Assembly (NCBI GenBank): GCA_019637195.1
Contig: JAHBWA010000024.1
Span: 20,261-84,260, forward strand
Direction: 5' to 3'
DNA length: 64,000 nucleotides
Source of the DNA: Labilithrix sp.
Lineage (GTDB): Bacteria > Myxococcota_A > Polyangia > Polyangiales > Polyangiaceae
Positions 27,326 to 39,667 of this stretch are shown in pieces. Positions within the stretch are counted from its first letter, which is position 1. Every line of letters starts with the position of its first letter. The notes under the pieces were generated by a model. It did not search any database and was not told the origin of the DNA. It saw nothing but the letters and a program-made list of their open reading frames with translations. Made by a program: the position numbers and the translations under genes.

Positions 27326-30300
27326 ACGCCGCGGGGATCACGATCGTCGGCGCGAGCGCCGGGAGCGGGAAGACCTTCCGGCTCACCCAAGAGGTGACCT
27401 GCGCGGTAGCGCCGAACGCGCGCGACCGCGTCGACCTCTCCGCCCTCGTCGCGGTCACCTTCACGAAGAAGGCCCACGCCGAGCTCGAGGCGCGCATCCG
27501 GCACAAGCTGGTCGAAGAGGAGGCCTACGACGAGGCCTTGCGGTTGCCGCTCGCCTACCTCGGGACCGTCCACGCCGCCGCGCTGCGACTGCTCCAGGAG
27601 TTCGCGCTCGACGCCGGCCTGTCCCCGAACGTCGACGTCGTCGCCGGCAACGAGACGAAGCTCCTCCGCCAGTCGTTCGAGCGTTCGCTCGACGAACACG
27701 CCCGGACGCGCCTCGACGAGCTCGCGGCGCGCCTCGAGCTCCGCGTCGACCACCGGACGCGCCGGACCGACTGGGTCTCTCCGGTCGCCGACATCATGGA
27801 CCTCGCGCGATCGAACCGGATCCCCGCGGCCGAGCTCCCGGCGATGGCCGAGCGCTCGATCGTCCGCCTCCTCGCCCTCCTGCCGAAGCCGACGACCACG
27901 GCGCACGCGCTCGACGCCGCGCTCGCGCGCGAGCTCGACGCGGCCATCACCGCGCTGAGGAAGGCGAACGACGGCATCAAGAAGACCGTCGACGCGCGCC
28001 ATCTGGTCGAGACGTCGCGCAGGAAGCTCGAGGACGGCGAGCTCCGCTGGTCGGATTGGGCGAAGCTGTCGATCCTCGCCCCAGCGAAGGCTCGCCAGCC
28101 GCTCGTCCACGATCTGCGGCTCGCCGCGGCGAGGTACGAGGAGCACCCGCGCCTCCACGAAGACCTGCGCGACACGACGCGCGCGATCTTCGACGCCGCG
28201 CGCGCAGGGCTCGTCGCCTACCAGGACTGGAAGCGGGAGCGGCGCGTCGTCGACTACGTCGACATGCTCGACGGCGCGCTCGACCTCGTCGACGAGGCGC
28301 GTGTCCGCGATGAGCTCGCGCGCCGCCTCCGCTTCGTCGTCGTCGACGAGTTCCAGGATACGAGCCCGATCCAGCTCGCGCTCTTCGTCCGGCTCCACGG
28401 CCTCGCCGGGCGATCGGTCTGGGTGGGCGATCGGAAGCAGTGCATCTTCGAGTACGCCGGCGCCGATCCGATCCTGATGGACACCGTCGCCGATTGGGTC
28501 GCCCGCGACGGCGGCGCCCGCGATCGGCTCGGCGACAACTATCGTTCGCGTTCGGAGCTCGTCACCTTCTGCTCCGAGCTCTTCGCCGCGGCGTTCGCCC
28601 GGCACGGATTCGCGCGCGAGGACGTGATCGTACGCGCGCGGAGGCCTCCGCGCGAAGGACTCGCCTCCCTGCCGCCGCTCGGCCTGTGGGTTCTCGAAGC
28701 GAAGAACAAGGACGACGACGCCGGGGCCGTCGCCGAGGGGATCCGGCGGATCCTCGACGAACCGCACCGAACGCGGGTGCTCGATCGCGCCACGGGTGAG
28801 GTCCGACCGGTCCGCCCGGGCGACATCGCCGTCCTGGTGACGACCAACGAGTGGGCCGCCCGCCTCGGTCGCGCGCTCCACGCCCGCGGCATCCGAGCCG
28901 CCGTCGCGCGCGCCGGGCTCTTCGAGACGCCGGAGGGCACTCTCGTCGACGCAGCGCTCAGGTGGCTGCTCGACCCGAGCGACGGCCTCGCAGCAGCCGT
29001 CGTCGACGCGCTCACCGGCTGGGGAGGAGACGGCCCGGACGCGTGGCTCGCTGCGCGGCTCGATGAGGCCGGACGCCGGCGTGACCTCGCCGCCGACGAC
29101 GCGGCTCGTGGATCGCTCGAGACGATCGACGAGGACCACACGCGCGACATACGCGCGCGCGGCGCGCACGTGAAACAGCCGGCGCCGGACGGAGAGGTCG
29201 CGGCGCCCGAGGCCGGCTGGAGGCTCGCGCTCGGCTCGCTCCGCGAGCGAATGTCGCTGCTGTCCCCGACCGAGGCGCTCGACGCGGCGCTCGCGGCGCT
29301 CGACGTCGTCCTCGCGTGCGCCCGGTGGCCCGATCCTGCGCAACGGATCGCGAACCTCGACGCGCTCCGCGCGGCGGCGGCGAGCTACGAGGCGCGCTGC
29401 GCGCAGGAGCGGGAGGCAGCGACCGTCGCGGGGATGCTCCGGTACTTCGACGATCTCCGGTCGCCGACGCTCCAGCGCGACGAGATGCTCCCTTCCGACG
29501 ACCAGCACGTGCCCACGGACGAGGGCGCGATCGTCGTCTGCACGTACCACAAATCGAAGGGGCTCGAGTGGCCGGTCGTCGTCCTCGCCAACCTCGATCG
29601 CGGTGAGCGACGCGACGTGTTCGAGGTGACGCCTGAGTCGCTCGACGGCGACTTCGACCCGGCGCGTCCCCTCGCGAACCGCTCGATCCGCTACTTTCCG
29701 TGGCCGCTCGGTGCGGTGAAGAAGACGCCGCTCGCCGACCGCGCCGCGGCGTCGGCCGAGGGCCGCGAGGTCGCGCTCCGCGAGGCGAAGGAGCGTGTGC
29801 GCCTCCTCTACGTCGGCTTCACCCGGGCGCGCGATCACCTCGTCCTCGCTGCGCGCGCGTCGAAGACCGCGTGGCTCGACACCCTCGCAGACGAGGAGGG
29901 GGAGCCGCTGCTCGAGCTCCCGGTCGCCGCCGCGGACGGAGCGCTCGCGTCGACTCGCGTGCGTCTCCCCTCGGGTGCCCCACCGATCGAAATGCCGACG
30001 CGCGTGCTCCGCCTCGACGACGCACGGCTGGACGCGACGGAAGAGCCGCCGACGCCGGTGTGGTTCGCGCGTCCTGACCCCGACGGCGGCGCGGAGGACG
30101 CGCGTCCCGCCTACCGGATTGTACCGTCCGCCGGCGCGAGCGACTGGCCGGAAGCCGCCGCGCTCGCCGCGAGCTCCCGCATCGGCACGATCGAGCGGCT
30201 CCCGACCGCCGTCGCGCTCCACGGTCGGACCTACGAGGACGACGTCCTCGGCCACGCCGTCCACGGCTTCCTCGCCGCCGACATCGCCGGACTGACCGCC

Positions 30301-30768
30301 GACGCTCGCCTCGCCCGCGCACGCGGGCTCGTCGAAGGCTGGGGCTTGGTCGGCGTCGTCCGCCCCGAGTCGCTCGTCGACGCGGGCGACGCGCTGCGCG
30401 CGTGGGTCCACGCACGCTGGCCCGACGCGATCTGGCGGCGCGAGGCCCCGATCGAGCACGTTGTCGCCTCAGCACACGGCGAGCGACGCGTCGTCGGGAT
30501 CGTCGATCTGTTGCTGGAGACGGACGCCGGCTACGTCCTCGTCGACCACAAGACTTATCCATCGCCTAGCCCTGCCGCCTGGCGCGCGAAGTGCGCGGGG
30601 TTCGTCCCGCAGCTCGCGGCGTACGCGCTCGCGCTGAACGCGGGCGGCGCGAAGAAGGTCGTGGGGTGCTGGGTGCACCTGCCCGTGGGCGGCGGGATGG
30701 TGGAGGTGGTGTTGGGCGCAGAGAAGGCAACCTCGTGCGGAGTCGGAGTGATCGATGGGAACTTCTGA
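27322..30768 (+). CDS. AddA-like UvrD-family helicase-nuclease
   Basis: This 1148-aa protein starts with GTG overlapping the previous stop. It has every SF1 helicase motif: GASAGSGKTFRLT (about 11-22), VTFTKKAHAELEARI, VVVDEFQDTSPIQ (about 341), VGDRKQCIFEYAGAD, LGDNYRSRSELV, HKSKGLEWPVVVL (about 743) and YVGFTRARDHL. The C-terminal region has the RecB-type nuclease core: VGIVDLLLETDAGYVLVDHKTYPSP (about 1058-1078; D...DxK). AddA supplies the motor and one nuclease of the end-resecting AddAB enzyme. Its last 14 bases overlap the cas3 start, which itself has GGAG 7 bases upstream, so addB-addA-cas3 should be translated as one message. Confidence 0.85.
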   Translation: MNAAGITIVGASAGSGKTFRLTQEVTCAVAPNARDRVDLSALVAVTFTKKAHAELEARIRHKLVEEEAYDEALRLPLAYLGTVHAAALRLLQEFALDAGLSPNVDVVAGNETKLLRQSFERSLDEHARTRLDELAARLELRVDHRTRRTDWVSPVADIMDLARSNRIPAAELPAMAERSIVRLLALLPKPTTTAHALDAALARELDAAITALRKANDGIKKTVDARHLVETSRRKLEDGELRWSDWAKLSILAPAKARQPLVHDLRLAAARYEEHPRLHEDLRDTTRAIFDAARAGLVAYQDWKRERRVVDYVDMLDGALDLVDEARVRDELARRLRFVVVDEFQDTSPIQLALFVRLHGLAGRSVWVGDRKQCIFEYAGADPILMDTVADWVARDGGARDRLGDNYRSRSELVTFCSELFAAAFARHGFAREDVIVRARRPPREGLASLPPLGLWVLEAKNKDDDAGAVAEGIRRILDEPHRTRVLDRATGEVRPVRPGDIAVLVTTNEWAARLGRALHARGIRAAVARAGLFETPEGTLVDAALRWLLDPSDGLAAAVVDALTGWGGDGPDAWLAARLDEAGRRRDLAADDAARGSLETIDEDHTRDIRARGAHVKQPAPDGEVAAPEAGWRLALGSLRERMSLLSPTEALDAALAALDVVLACARWPDPAQRIANLDALRAAAASYEARCAQEREAATVAGMLRYFDDLRSPTLQRDEMLPSDDQHVPTDEGAIVVCTYHKSKGLEWPVVVLANLDRGERRDVFEVTPESLDGDFDPARPLANRSIRYFPWPLGAVKKTPLADRAAASAEGREVALREAKERVRLLYVGFTRARDHLVLAARASKTAWLDTLADEEGEPLLELPVAAADGALASTRVRLPSGAPPIEMPTRVLRLDDARLDATEEPPTPVWFARPDPDGGAEDARPAYRIVPSAGASDWPEAAALAASSRIGTIERLPTAVALHGRTYEDDVLGHAVHGFLAADIAGLTADARLARARGLVEGWGLVGVVRPESLVDAGDALRAWVHARWPDAIWRREAPIEHVVASAHGERRVVGIVDLLLETDAGYVLVDHKTYPSPSPAAWRAKCAGFVPQLAAYALALNAGGAKKVVGCWVHLPVGGGMVEVVLGAEKATSCGVGVIDGNF

Positions 30769-33491
30769 CGAAGAGAAGAACGACGGGCGGCGCTGGAGCT
30801 TCGGTGACGGCAAGCCCCTTGGTTCGTCACCGAGCGCAGGTGGTCTCGACCTCTCGACGTCACCATCGGCCGACGCGATGGATCGGCTCCGCCGGGCGCT
30901 GGGGCTTCCGGACGACGCGACGCCGTTCCCTTGGCAGCAGCGGCTGCTTGCCCACTTGCTCCGAGGGGAGTTGCCTCGCGCACTCGATATTCCGACGGGT
31001 CTCGGGAAGACGTCGGTCATGGCCATCTGGCTCGTCGCCAGGTCGCTCGGTGCCCCCGTGCCCTGCCGGCTTGTCTACGTCGTCGATAGGCGCGCGGTCG
31101 TGGATCAAGCCACTACGGTCGCTCTCGAGCTTCGAGAGCTCGTCGATGACATGTCCGTGCTCAAAGAAGGGCTCGGTCTGAGTGGATCGCTTCCGATTTC
31201 GACGCTGCGCGGCCAGCACCTCGATAACCGCCAGTGGCTCGAGGATCCGTCGCGTCCCGCCATCGTCATTGGGACCGTCGACATGATCGGTTCGCGCCTC
31301 CTCTTCGAGGGCTACGGCGTCTCCTGGAAGATGCGCCCATACCACGCGGGCTTTCTCGGGGCAGACTCGCTCCTCGTCCTCGACGAGGCGCACCTGGTCC
31401 CGCCCTTCGAGCGCCTCCTCGAAGCGATCGCGTCGGCGGCCGAGCGCGGGCTAGGACCGGCACCTGACGTACGCGCTTGGATCCCACCGCTACGATTGCT
31501 CTCGCTCTCAGCTACGGGCCAGAGCGGCAACACCGCCCTCTCGCTGACAGAAGCCGATGGCTTGCATCCGGTCGTCAAGCAGCGCATCCACGCCGATAAG
31601 GCGCTCGACGTCCGGCCGGCCGTGCCCAAGGGCGAGCTCGCCGTCCGACTGGCGGAGGAAGCACACCTCCTTGCGCACGCCGCCGCAACCCCGACTCGAA
31701 TCGTGATCTTCTGCGACACGCGAGACGATGCCACGAAGGTCGAGCGGCATCTTCGCAAGCTGTTCGGCAAGGCTCAACCCGAGCTCGAGCTCTTCGTGGG
31801 CGGACGCCGCGCGCACGAGCGGGAACTCCTCGCAGGGTGGCTGGAGAGCCGGGGGTTCCTGGCGGGAGGAGGACCACCTGCGAAGACCGCGCTGCTCGTC
31901 GCGACTTCGGCTGCGGAGGTGGGAGTGGACCTCGACACGGACGCCGCGGTCGCGGACGTCGTCGCGTGGGAGCGGATGGTGCAACGTCTCGGGCGAGTGA
32001 ACCGGCGCGGGGACACCGCGGCCAGAGTCGTGCTTGTGCCGGTCGCAGGCGACGAACGATCCCCCGACCTTCGCCGTGCATCGCTCAGGTTGCTCGAGAA
32101 GCTGCCGCCTGCCGAGTCCGGCGTGCAAGGCAGCCCGGCGGCGCTGCTCGAGCTGCGCGAGCGTGCAAAGCACGACCAGGAGGTCCGCGACCTCATTGAG
32201 CGTGCGACGACGCCGGCGCCGCTCCACCCGCCGCTCCAGCGGCCCCACGTCGAAGCGTGGTCGATGACATCGCTCGACGTTCACACCGGGCGATCGGAGG
32301 TCGATCCTTGGCTCCGCGGTTGGGTGGAGGGCGAGGAGCCGAAGACGACCCTCGTGTTCCGAGAGCAGCTGCCGATCGTCGGCGGAAAGGCTCCATTCGA
32401 CGAGAAAGTGCTTTCGTCTTTCCTCGAGGCCGCGGGGCCTCACGCGTCAGAGGAGCTCGAGACGGAGGTGTGGCGCGCACTCGAGTGGCTCGACAAGCGC
32501 ATCGAACGCGCGGCCTCGGACCAGGACGGCCCCGAGCGTGTATGGGCCCTCGCCATCGAGCGCGCCAAGCGGCCAAAGAGCACACCGATCACGGCCGCTA
32601 TCCTCGCTGACAAGCGGCGCCGTGCCGATCTCGAGCGCGTGTTGAGCCGAGCGGCGCTCCTTGTCGAGGCTCGACTCGGCGGGCTGACAAGCGGGCTCCT
32701 CGACGGTGACGCGAGCGTTCCTTCGGAGGAGGGGCCGTCGCTTGATCTCACCGTGCCCGATCGCGAAGCGGAGCGTCGTGCCGTCCCATTCCGCGTGCGT
32801 CGCATCAAGGCGATTGACGCTTCGATCCCTCGCGATTTCGAACCAGACAAGTCCTTCCCGGTCGAGCACGACGAGGAGGGGGCGCCGACCACCTGGCTCC
32901 GCATCGAGCGGCACGCCGGCCAACAGGCAGCCTCGGAGACTGGACGCTCGGTCGCGAGGCGGGAGCAGGCGCTCGCCGAACATCAGAGCTGGGTAGAGAA
33001 GGAGTTGAGCGAGATCGCGGACCGCCTTCGGCTCGACCCCGAGCTGGCGCGAGCGCTGAAGATCGCCGGTCGACTCCACGACGAGGGCAAGCGCGCCGAG
33101 CGTTGGCAGCGCGCATTTCACGTTCCCAGCGGACGCCGACCGCTCGCGAAGAGCAAGCGGGCCCCCAACGTCGCCCTCCTCGGAGGCTATCGACACGAGC
33201 TTGGCTCGCTTCTCTTCGTCGAGCGAGATGCCGAGCTCGCGCAGCTCAGCGAAGAGCTCCGGGACCTAGTGCTTCATCTCGTCGCGGCGCACCACGGGCG
33301 TGCGCGCCCCATCCTGCCGGCCGACGGTGCGGAGGAGGCCCCGTCAGTCCTTCGCGCACGCGTGCGCGAGGTAGCCTCCCGCTTCGACCGTCTCTCGCGT
33401 CGGTTCGGTCCGTGGGGCCTCGCGTGGCTCGAGAGCTTGCTCCGCGCTGGGGATCAGAGCGCGTCGAAGCGTAACGACGAGGGAGGGCACG

Positions 33492-33499
<8 letters not shown>
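30755..33499 (+). CDS. cas3: type I-G (I-U) CRISPR helicase-nuclease Cas3, C-terminal HD
   Basis: Cas3 is recruited to target-bound Cascade and unwinds and degrades the DNA. This 914-aa protein has a Walker A DIPTGLGKTSVM (about residue 80), a DEAH box LVLDEAHLVPP (about 208), motif III LSATGQ, motif V ATSAAEVGVDLD and motif VI QRLGRVNRRG. The HD nuclease is C-terminal: RLHDEGKRAERWQ (about 772) and VAAHHGRARP (about 845). An HD placed after the helicase is characteristic of the GSU0051-type Cas3 of subtype I-G; most Cas3 proteins carry HD at the N-terminus. The start overlaps the addA-like gene by 14 bases and the end overlaps the Csb3-like gene by 8. Confidence 0.93.
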
Positions 33500-35452
<1,953 letters not shown>

Positions 35453-35459
35453 GGCGCCA

Positions 35460-37658
35460 GTGGCTCGGCACCTGGTCTTCCTCGTTCACCTCCACGACCG
35501 CTTCCACGGCATGGCGTTCGGTGCGCCGGAGTGGCCACCCTCCCCGGCGCGCGTCTTTCAGGCGCTCCTCGCCGGGGTTGGACGTGGCAAAGGTACTCCA
35601 GCGCAATCGCTCGATGCGCTCCGATGGCTCGAGACCCTGTCGCCACCCAGGATCGGCGCCGCTCGGGCGAAGCTCGGGACAGAGCAGCTCCTCTACGTGC
35701 CCAACAACGATCTCGATGCAAAAGGAGGAGATCCCAGCAAGGTCTCGGACATTCGGGTCGCCAAGCGGCTCATCCCCCGGCTCGTGGACACACGTGTACC
35801 CCTCCTCTACATCTGGTCTTGGGAGGGCGCGACTGAGCACGTTGCACCGCTAGTGGAAGCTGCCGAGAAGCTCTACCAGCTCGGTCGAGGCGTCGATGCC
35901 GCCTGGGCACGCGCCGAGGAGATCGATGACGCGGCGCTCGACGACCTGCTGGCCGCCTACGCGGGCACGATCCACGTCCCCTCGCTCGAGGCCGGCGCGC
36001 GCGGCGGGCTTCAGTGTCCGGTCCCGGGATCGCTCGACAGTCTAGAGCGCCGCTTCCACGCGACGCGGATCCGCGAGACCCGAATCGAAGGGAAGCGTGC
36101 GACCGCCTTCGAGAACGCTCCAAAGCCGCTCTTCAGGGCTATCCGCTACGATCGGCACGCGGCTCTTCATGTCTTCGAGCTCATCGACGAGTTTGAAGGT
36201 AGTCGAAACTATCCGGTCGGCCTGCGATTCGCTTCCAAGCTGATCGAGACCATCCGCGACACCGCAGCCGAGAGGCTCCGAAACACGTTCTCCACTCAAA
36301 TCAACGAGATCGAACGCGTTCTGATCGGGCGCAGGTCCGACGGGAGCAACGGTGGCCCGACGGAGGATCGCATTCGCCTGATTCCGCTGCCGTCGATCGG
36401 GCACCCCGAGGCAGACGTCGCGGTTCGACGGTTGGCTGTGGAGATCCCCGGTGGACTCGCCATCTCGAGCGAGGATGTCGCCTGGGCATTCGACAACCTG
36501 ACCCCGGCGGATCCGGAGACCGGCGAGCTCGGCCCCTACCGCTTGGCTCGTGCAGAAGGGCCCAGGCCGATGCTCTACCGATACGCTGCGCCAGCGCGGA
36601 CATTTCGTTCGGTCACGCCTGTCGTGCTCGCGGGAGACACCGCTCGCCGCCGGATCGAACCGACTCGTCGGCGCGAGGAAGCCAAGGGCGGTCAGGAGCG
36701 CGCCACGGAGGAGAGCGCCGCGGCCGCAGCCTTTCACAACGCGCTAAGGCACGCCGGCGTTCGTGCGAGGGTGGACGCCATACGGCTTCAGCGTGAGCCC
36801 TTCGAAAAGCGCGGCACGCGTGCGGAGCCATTCGCCGAGGGCACCCGCTTCGCGAAGGAGCGCCTGTGGCATGTCGAGGTGCGCTTCGATCGCGCCGTCC
36901 CTGGTCCCCTCGTCATCGGCGATGGACGCTTCCTTGGGCTCGGCGTGATGGCCCCCGTCGAGGTGACCCCCGACGTCCACGCCTTCGTCGTGGACGGTGG
37001 GCTCGTCGAGAGGCCAAGCCCGCTCGACGTGACGCAGGCGCTCCGACGCGCCGTCATGGCGCGGGTGCAAGCCCGGATCGGGCCTCGCGAGCGGCTTCCA
37101 GCGTTCTTCACTGGCCATGCCCGTGACGGCGCCCCCGTGCGTTCCCAAGACGGCGGCCATCTGCTGTTCGCATTCCTACCTGACAACGCATCTCTCCTCG
37201 TGATGGCGCCACACGTGGTGGAGCGGCGAGCGCAGTACGGTTGGGAGCATGACTACCTCGCGGTCCTCGACGACGCGCTCTCGGAGTTCCGCGAGCTTCG
37301 CGCCGGACGCGCTGGGCATCTCGCGCTTCGCCGAATCCTCGTCGACCGCGAGGCCCATCCGGTATTCGCGCCATCGCGAACCTGGCTCAATATCACGCCA
37401 TACCAGGTAACCCGGCATGCAAAGAGCGCCAGTGCGCACGGAGCGTTAGCGTTGGATCTCGCACTCGAATGCAGCCGATGCGGATTGCCGAAACCCGCCG
37501 TCAGTCCGCGAACGGCACGGGGCGTCTCTGGCGTCGGACTCTTCGGCGAAGCCGAACTTCGGTTCGAGCATCCCGTCTCCGGCCCCATCGTTCTCGGGCG
37601 CAACCGCCATCTCGGCGGCGGGCTCTTCATTTCGACGTCACCACCCAAGCAGAACTAG
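35460..37658 (+). CDS. csb2: type I-G Csb2 (Cas5-Cas6 fusion), long form
   Basis: Csb2 (GSU0054 family) fuses the Cas5 subunit with the Cas6 endonuclease that cuts precursor crRNA. This protein is 732 aa. It opens with the family start (HLVFLVHLHDRFHGMAFGAPEWPPSPARVFQAL, in part) and has two RAMP-type glycine-rich loops: VIGDGRFLGLGVM (about 485-497) and VLGRNRHLGGGLF (about 711-723) at the very end. The 210 residues between them include a conserved-looking HDYLAVLDDALSEFRE block. GTG at 35460 follows the csb1 stop by 7 bases with GAGG before it. The length is greater than I would expect for the family, and the second loop may mark the Cas6 module. Confidence 0.88.
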   Translation: MARHLVFLVHLHDRFHGMAFGAPEWPPSPARVFQALLAGVGRGKGTPAQSLDALRWLETLSPPRIGAARAKLGTEQLLYVPNNDLDAKGGDPSKVSDIRVAKRLIPRLVDTRVPLLYIWSWEGATEHVAPLVEAAEKLYQLGRGVDAAWARAEEIDDAALDDLLAAYAGTIHVPSLEAGARGGLQCPVPGSLDSLERRFHATRIRETRIEGKRATAFENAPKPLFRAIRYDRHAALHVFELIDEFEGSRNYPVGLRFASKLIETIRDTAAERLRNTFSTQINEIERVLIGRRSDGSNGGPTEDRIRLIPLPSIGHPEADVAVRRLAVEIPGGLAISSEDVAWAFDNLTPADPETGELGPYRLARAEGPRPMLYRYAAPARTFRSVTPVVLAGDTARRRIEPTRRREEAKGGQERATEESAAAAAFHNALRHAGVRARVDAIRLQREPFEKRGTRAEPFAEGTRFAKERLWHVEVRFDRAVPGPLVIGDGRFLGLGVMAPVEVTPDVHAFVVDGGLVERPSPLDVTQALRRAVMARVQARIGPRERLPAFFTGHARDGAPVRSQDGGHLLFAFLPDNASLLVMAPHVVERRAQYGWEHDYLAVLDDALSEFRELRAGRAGHLALRRILVDREAHPVFAPSRTWLNITPYQVTRHAKSASAHGALALDLALECSRCGLPKPAVSPRTARGVSGVGLFGEAELRFEHPVSGPIVLGRNRHLGGGLFISTSPPKQN

Positions 37659-37663
37659 AGGCC

Positions 37664-37768
37664 ATGTCTGATCCGTTGTCTTTCCTGCGCGACCGAGCAG
37701 GAGATCTGAGCGAGCGCGACCACGACCGCGTGCCAGGCCGCAAGCACAAGGCGACGCGCCGTGGGTGA
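37664..37768 (+). CDS. 34-codon ORF between csb2 and cas4-cas1
   Basis: This ORF starts with ATG 5 bases after the csb2 stop and ends 8 bases inside cas4-cas1. The peptide (MSDPLSFLRDRAGDLSER... ending RKHKATRRG) has an amphipathic charged first half and a basic tail. AGAGG lies 3 bases before the ATG, closer than ideal. It fills nearly all of the 102-base gap in an operon where other genes overlap, so it could be a coupling leader, a small Cas accessory protein, or chance. No homologue comes to mind. Confidence 0.4.
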   Translation: MSDPLSFLRDRAGDLSERDHDRVPGRKHKATRRG

Positions 37769-39665
37769 GCTCGAATCGAAGAGCGAAACTCCCGAGCCCG
37801 CGCGCGCCAAGCCGTTGCCGCGCCGCTTGCCGCTCGCCACCGAGCCGCCGGACCTCGTCCCCGCGCGGATGATCAACGAGGCGCTCTACTGCGAGCGACT
37901 CATGTACCTCGAGTGGGCGCAGGGCGAGTTCACCGACAACGCCTTCACCGTCGACGGGCGTGCTGTCCACGCGCGCGCCGACACCGCAGGAGGCGCCCTG
38001 CCGCCGGTGCCCGAACCCGACACGGCTCCCGCCGCGCGGGCACCGCGCGGGCGGCGATCGTCGACTGCCGAGGACGACGACAGCGACGACGACGACCCGC
38101 CTGGACCGCCGCCCTACCAGGCTCGCGCGCTCTGGCTCTCCTCCGCGGCGCTCGGGATCACCGCCAAGATCGACGTCGTCGAAGGAGACGCGTCGGGCGC
38201 CGTCGTCCCGATTGAGTACAAGCGCGGGGCAGCCCCCGACGTCCCGGAGGGCGCATACCTGCCGGAGCGCGCCCAGGTTTGCGCGCAGGTGCTCCTCTTG
38301 CGTGAGCACGGCTACGGCTGCGACCACGGCGAGATCTACTTCGCACGCACCCGACGTCGGGTACGGATCGAGATCGACGAGGAGCTCATCGAGACCACAC
38401 GCGCTGCGGCGACACGCGCGAGGGAGCTCACCGGAGCGGGCGTCATCCCACCACCTCTCGTCGACAGCCAGCGATGCGAGGGTTGCTCTCTCGTGGGGAT
38501 CTGCCTCCCCGACGAGACGAACCTTCTCCGAGGCCTCGCGCCGACCGCCCTCGACGGCCCGCCCGGCCCGAGCAACGCGATGGACGCCTTCTGGCCCGTC
38601 CCACCCGCCGAGGAGGACGAGGTCGGCGCGCCGGAGATCGAGCTGAGGCGGCTCCAACCTGCACGCGACGATGAGCTGCCGCTCTACGTCCAGGAGCAGG
38701 GCGCCCGCATCTCGCTCTCGGGTGAGGAGCTCGTCGTTCGCGGCAAGAAGGGCGACACCCGCGCTCGGCTGCCGAACGTGTCGCAGGTTAGCCTCTTCGG
38801 CAACGTGCAGATATCGACGCAGGCCCTGCGCGCGATCCTCGAGCGCGGGATCTCCGTCTCGCTCCTCAGCACTGGCGGCTGGTTCTATGGCCGCGCCACC
38901 GGCGTCGAGTCGAAGAACGTCGAGCTCCGCGTCGCACAACATCGCGCGCTCGCCGACTCCGACACCTGCGTCCGACTCGCCCGCGGCCTCGTCGCGTCGA
39001 AGATCCGCAACTCGAGGACCCTCCTTCGCCGCAATCACGCCGCGCCGCCCGAGGTCACGCTGTTCGAGCTCGAACAGTTCGCGAAGAAGGCAGAGCAGGC
39101 GACCTCTCTCCAATCATTGCTCGGCCTCGAGGGCACCGCGGCGCGCAGCTACTTCAGCGCCTTCTCAGGAATGCTGAAGGGTGACGCGGCCGAGACCTTC
39201 GATCTCGAGGGGCGAAACCGCCGGCCGCCAAAGGACCCTATCAACGCCCTACTATCACTCGCGTACTCGCTGCTGACCAAAGAGCTCGCGCACGTCGCCG
39301 CATCCGCCGGGCTCGACCCGCTGCTCGGCTTCTTCCACCAACCGCGCTTCGGCCGCCCTGCGCTCGCGCTCGACTTGATGGAGGAGTTCCGTCCCATCAT
39401 CGCCGACTCGACCGTGATCACGGCGGTCAACAACGGTGTGGTTGGCCCGTCCGACTTCATCACGCACGCCACCGGCGTGGCGCTTCGCTCGGCCGGGCGA
39501 CGCCGCTTTCTGCTCGCCTACGAGCGCCGGATGGACCAGCTCGTCACCCACCCGGTCTTCGGCTACCGCGTCAGCTACCGCCGCGTGCTGGAAGTCCAGG
39601 CGCGCCTCTTCGGCCGCTATCTGCTCGGAGAGATCCCCAGCTACCCCGAGTTCAGGACGCGCTGA
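37761..39665 (+). CDS. cas4-cas1: Cas4-Cas1 fusion (CRISPR adaptation)
   Basis: This 634-aa protein fuses the PAM-selecting nuclease Cas4 with the integrase Cas1. The Cas4 half has one Cys at YCERLMYLEW (about 43), IDVVEGD and IEYKRG (nuclease core, about 137-153) and CEGCSLVGIC (about 239-250), the four cysteines of an iron-sulfur cluster. Cas1 begins near residue 305 (LPLYVQEQGARISLSGEELVV) and has its catalytic residues: Glu in LLGLEGTAARSYF (about 456), His in GFFHQPRFGR (about 525) and Asp in LALDLMEEFRP (about 538). An acidic insertion (EDDDSDDDD, about 107-115) lies within Cas4. Such fusions are typical of subtype I-G and drive PAM-correct spacer selection in Geobacter. GTG at 37761 is the start. 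Confidence 0.93.
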   Translation: MGELESKSETPEPARAKPLPRRLPLATEPPDLVPARMINEALYCERLMYLEWAQGEFTDNAFTVDGRAVHARADTAGGALPPVPEPDTAPAARAPRGRRSSTAEDDDSDDDDPPGPPPYQARALWLSSAALGITAKIDVVEGDASGAVVPIEYKRGAAPDVPEGAYLPERAQVCAQVLLLREHGYGCDHGEIYFARTRRRVRIEIDEELIETTRAAATRARELTGAGVIPPPLVDSQRCEGCSLVGICLPDETNLLRGLAPTALDGPPGPSNAMDAFWPVPPAEEDEVGAPEIELRRLQPARDDELPLYVQEQGARISLSGEELVVRGKKGDTRARLPNVSQVSLFGNVQISTQALRAILERGISVSLLSTGGWFYGRATGVESKNVELRVAQHRALADSDTCVRLARGLVASKIRNSRTLLRRNHAAPPEVTLFELEQFAKKAEQATSLQSLLGLEGTAARSYFSAFSGMLKGDAAETFDLEGRNRRPPKDPINALLSLAYSLLTKELAHVAASAGLDPLLGFFHQPRFGRPALALDLMEEFRPIIADSTVITAVNNGVVGPSDFITHATGVALRSAGRRRFLLAYERRMDQLVTHPVFGYRVSYRRVLEVQARLFGRYLLGEIPSYPEFRTR

Positions 39666-39667
39666 AG

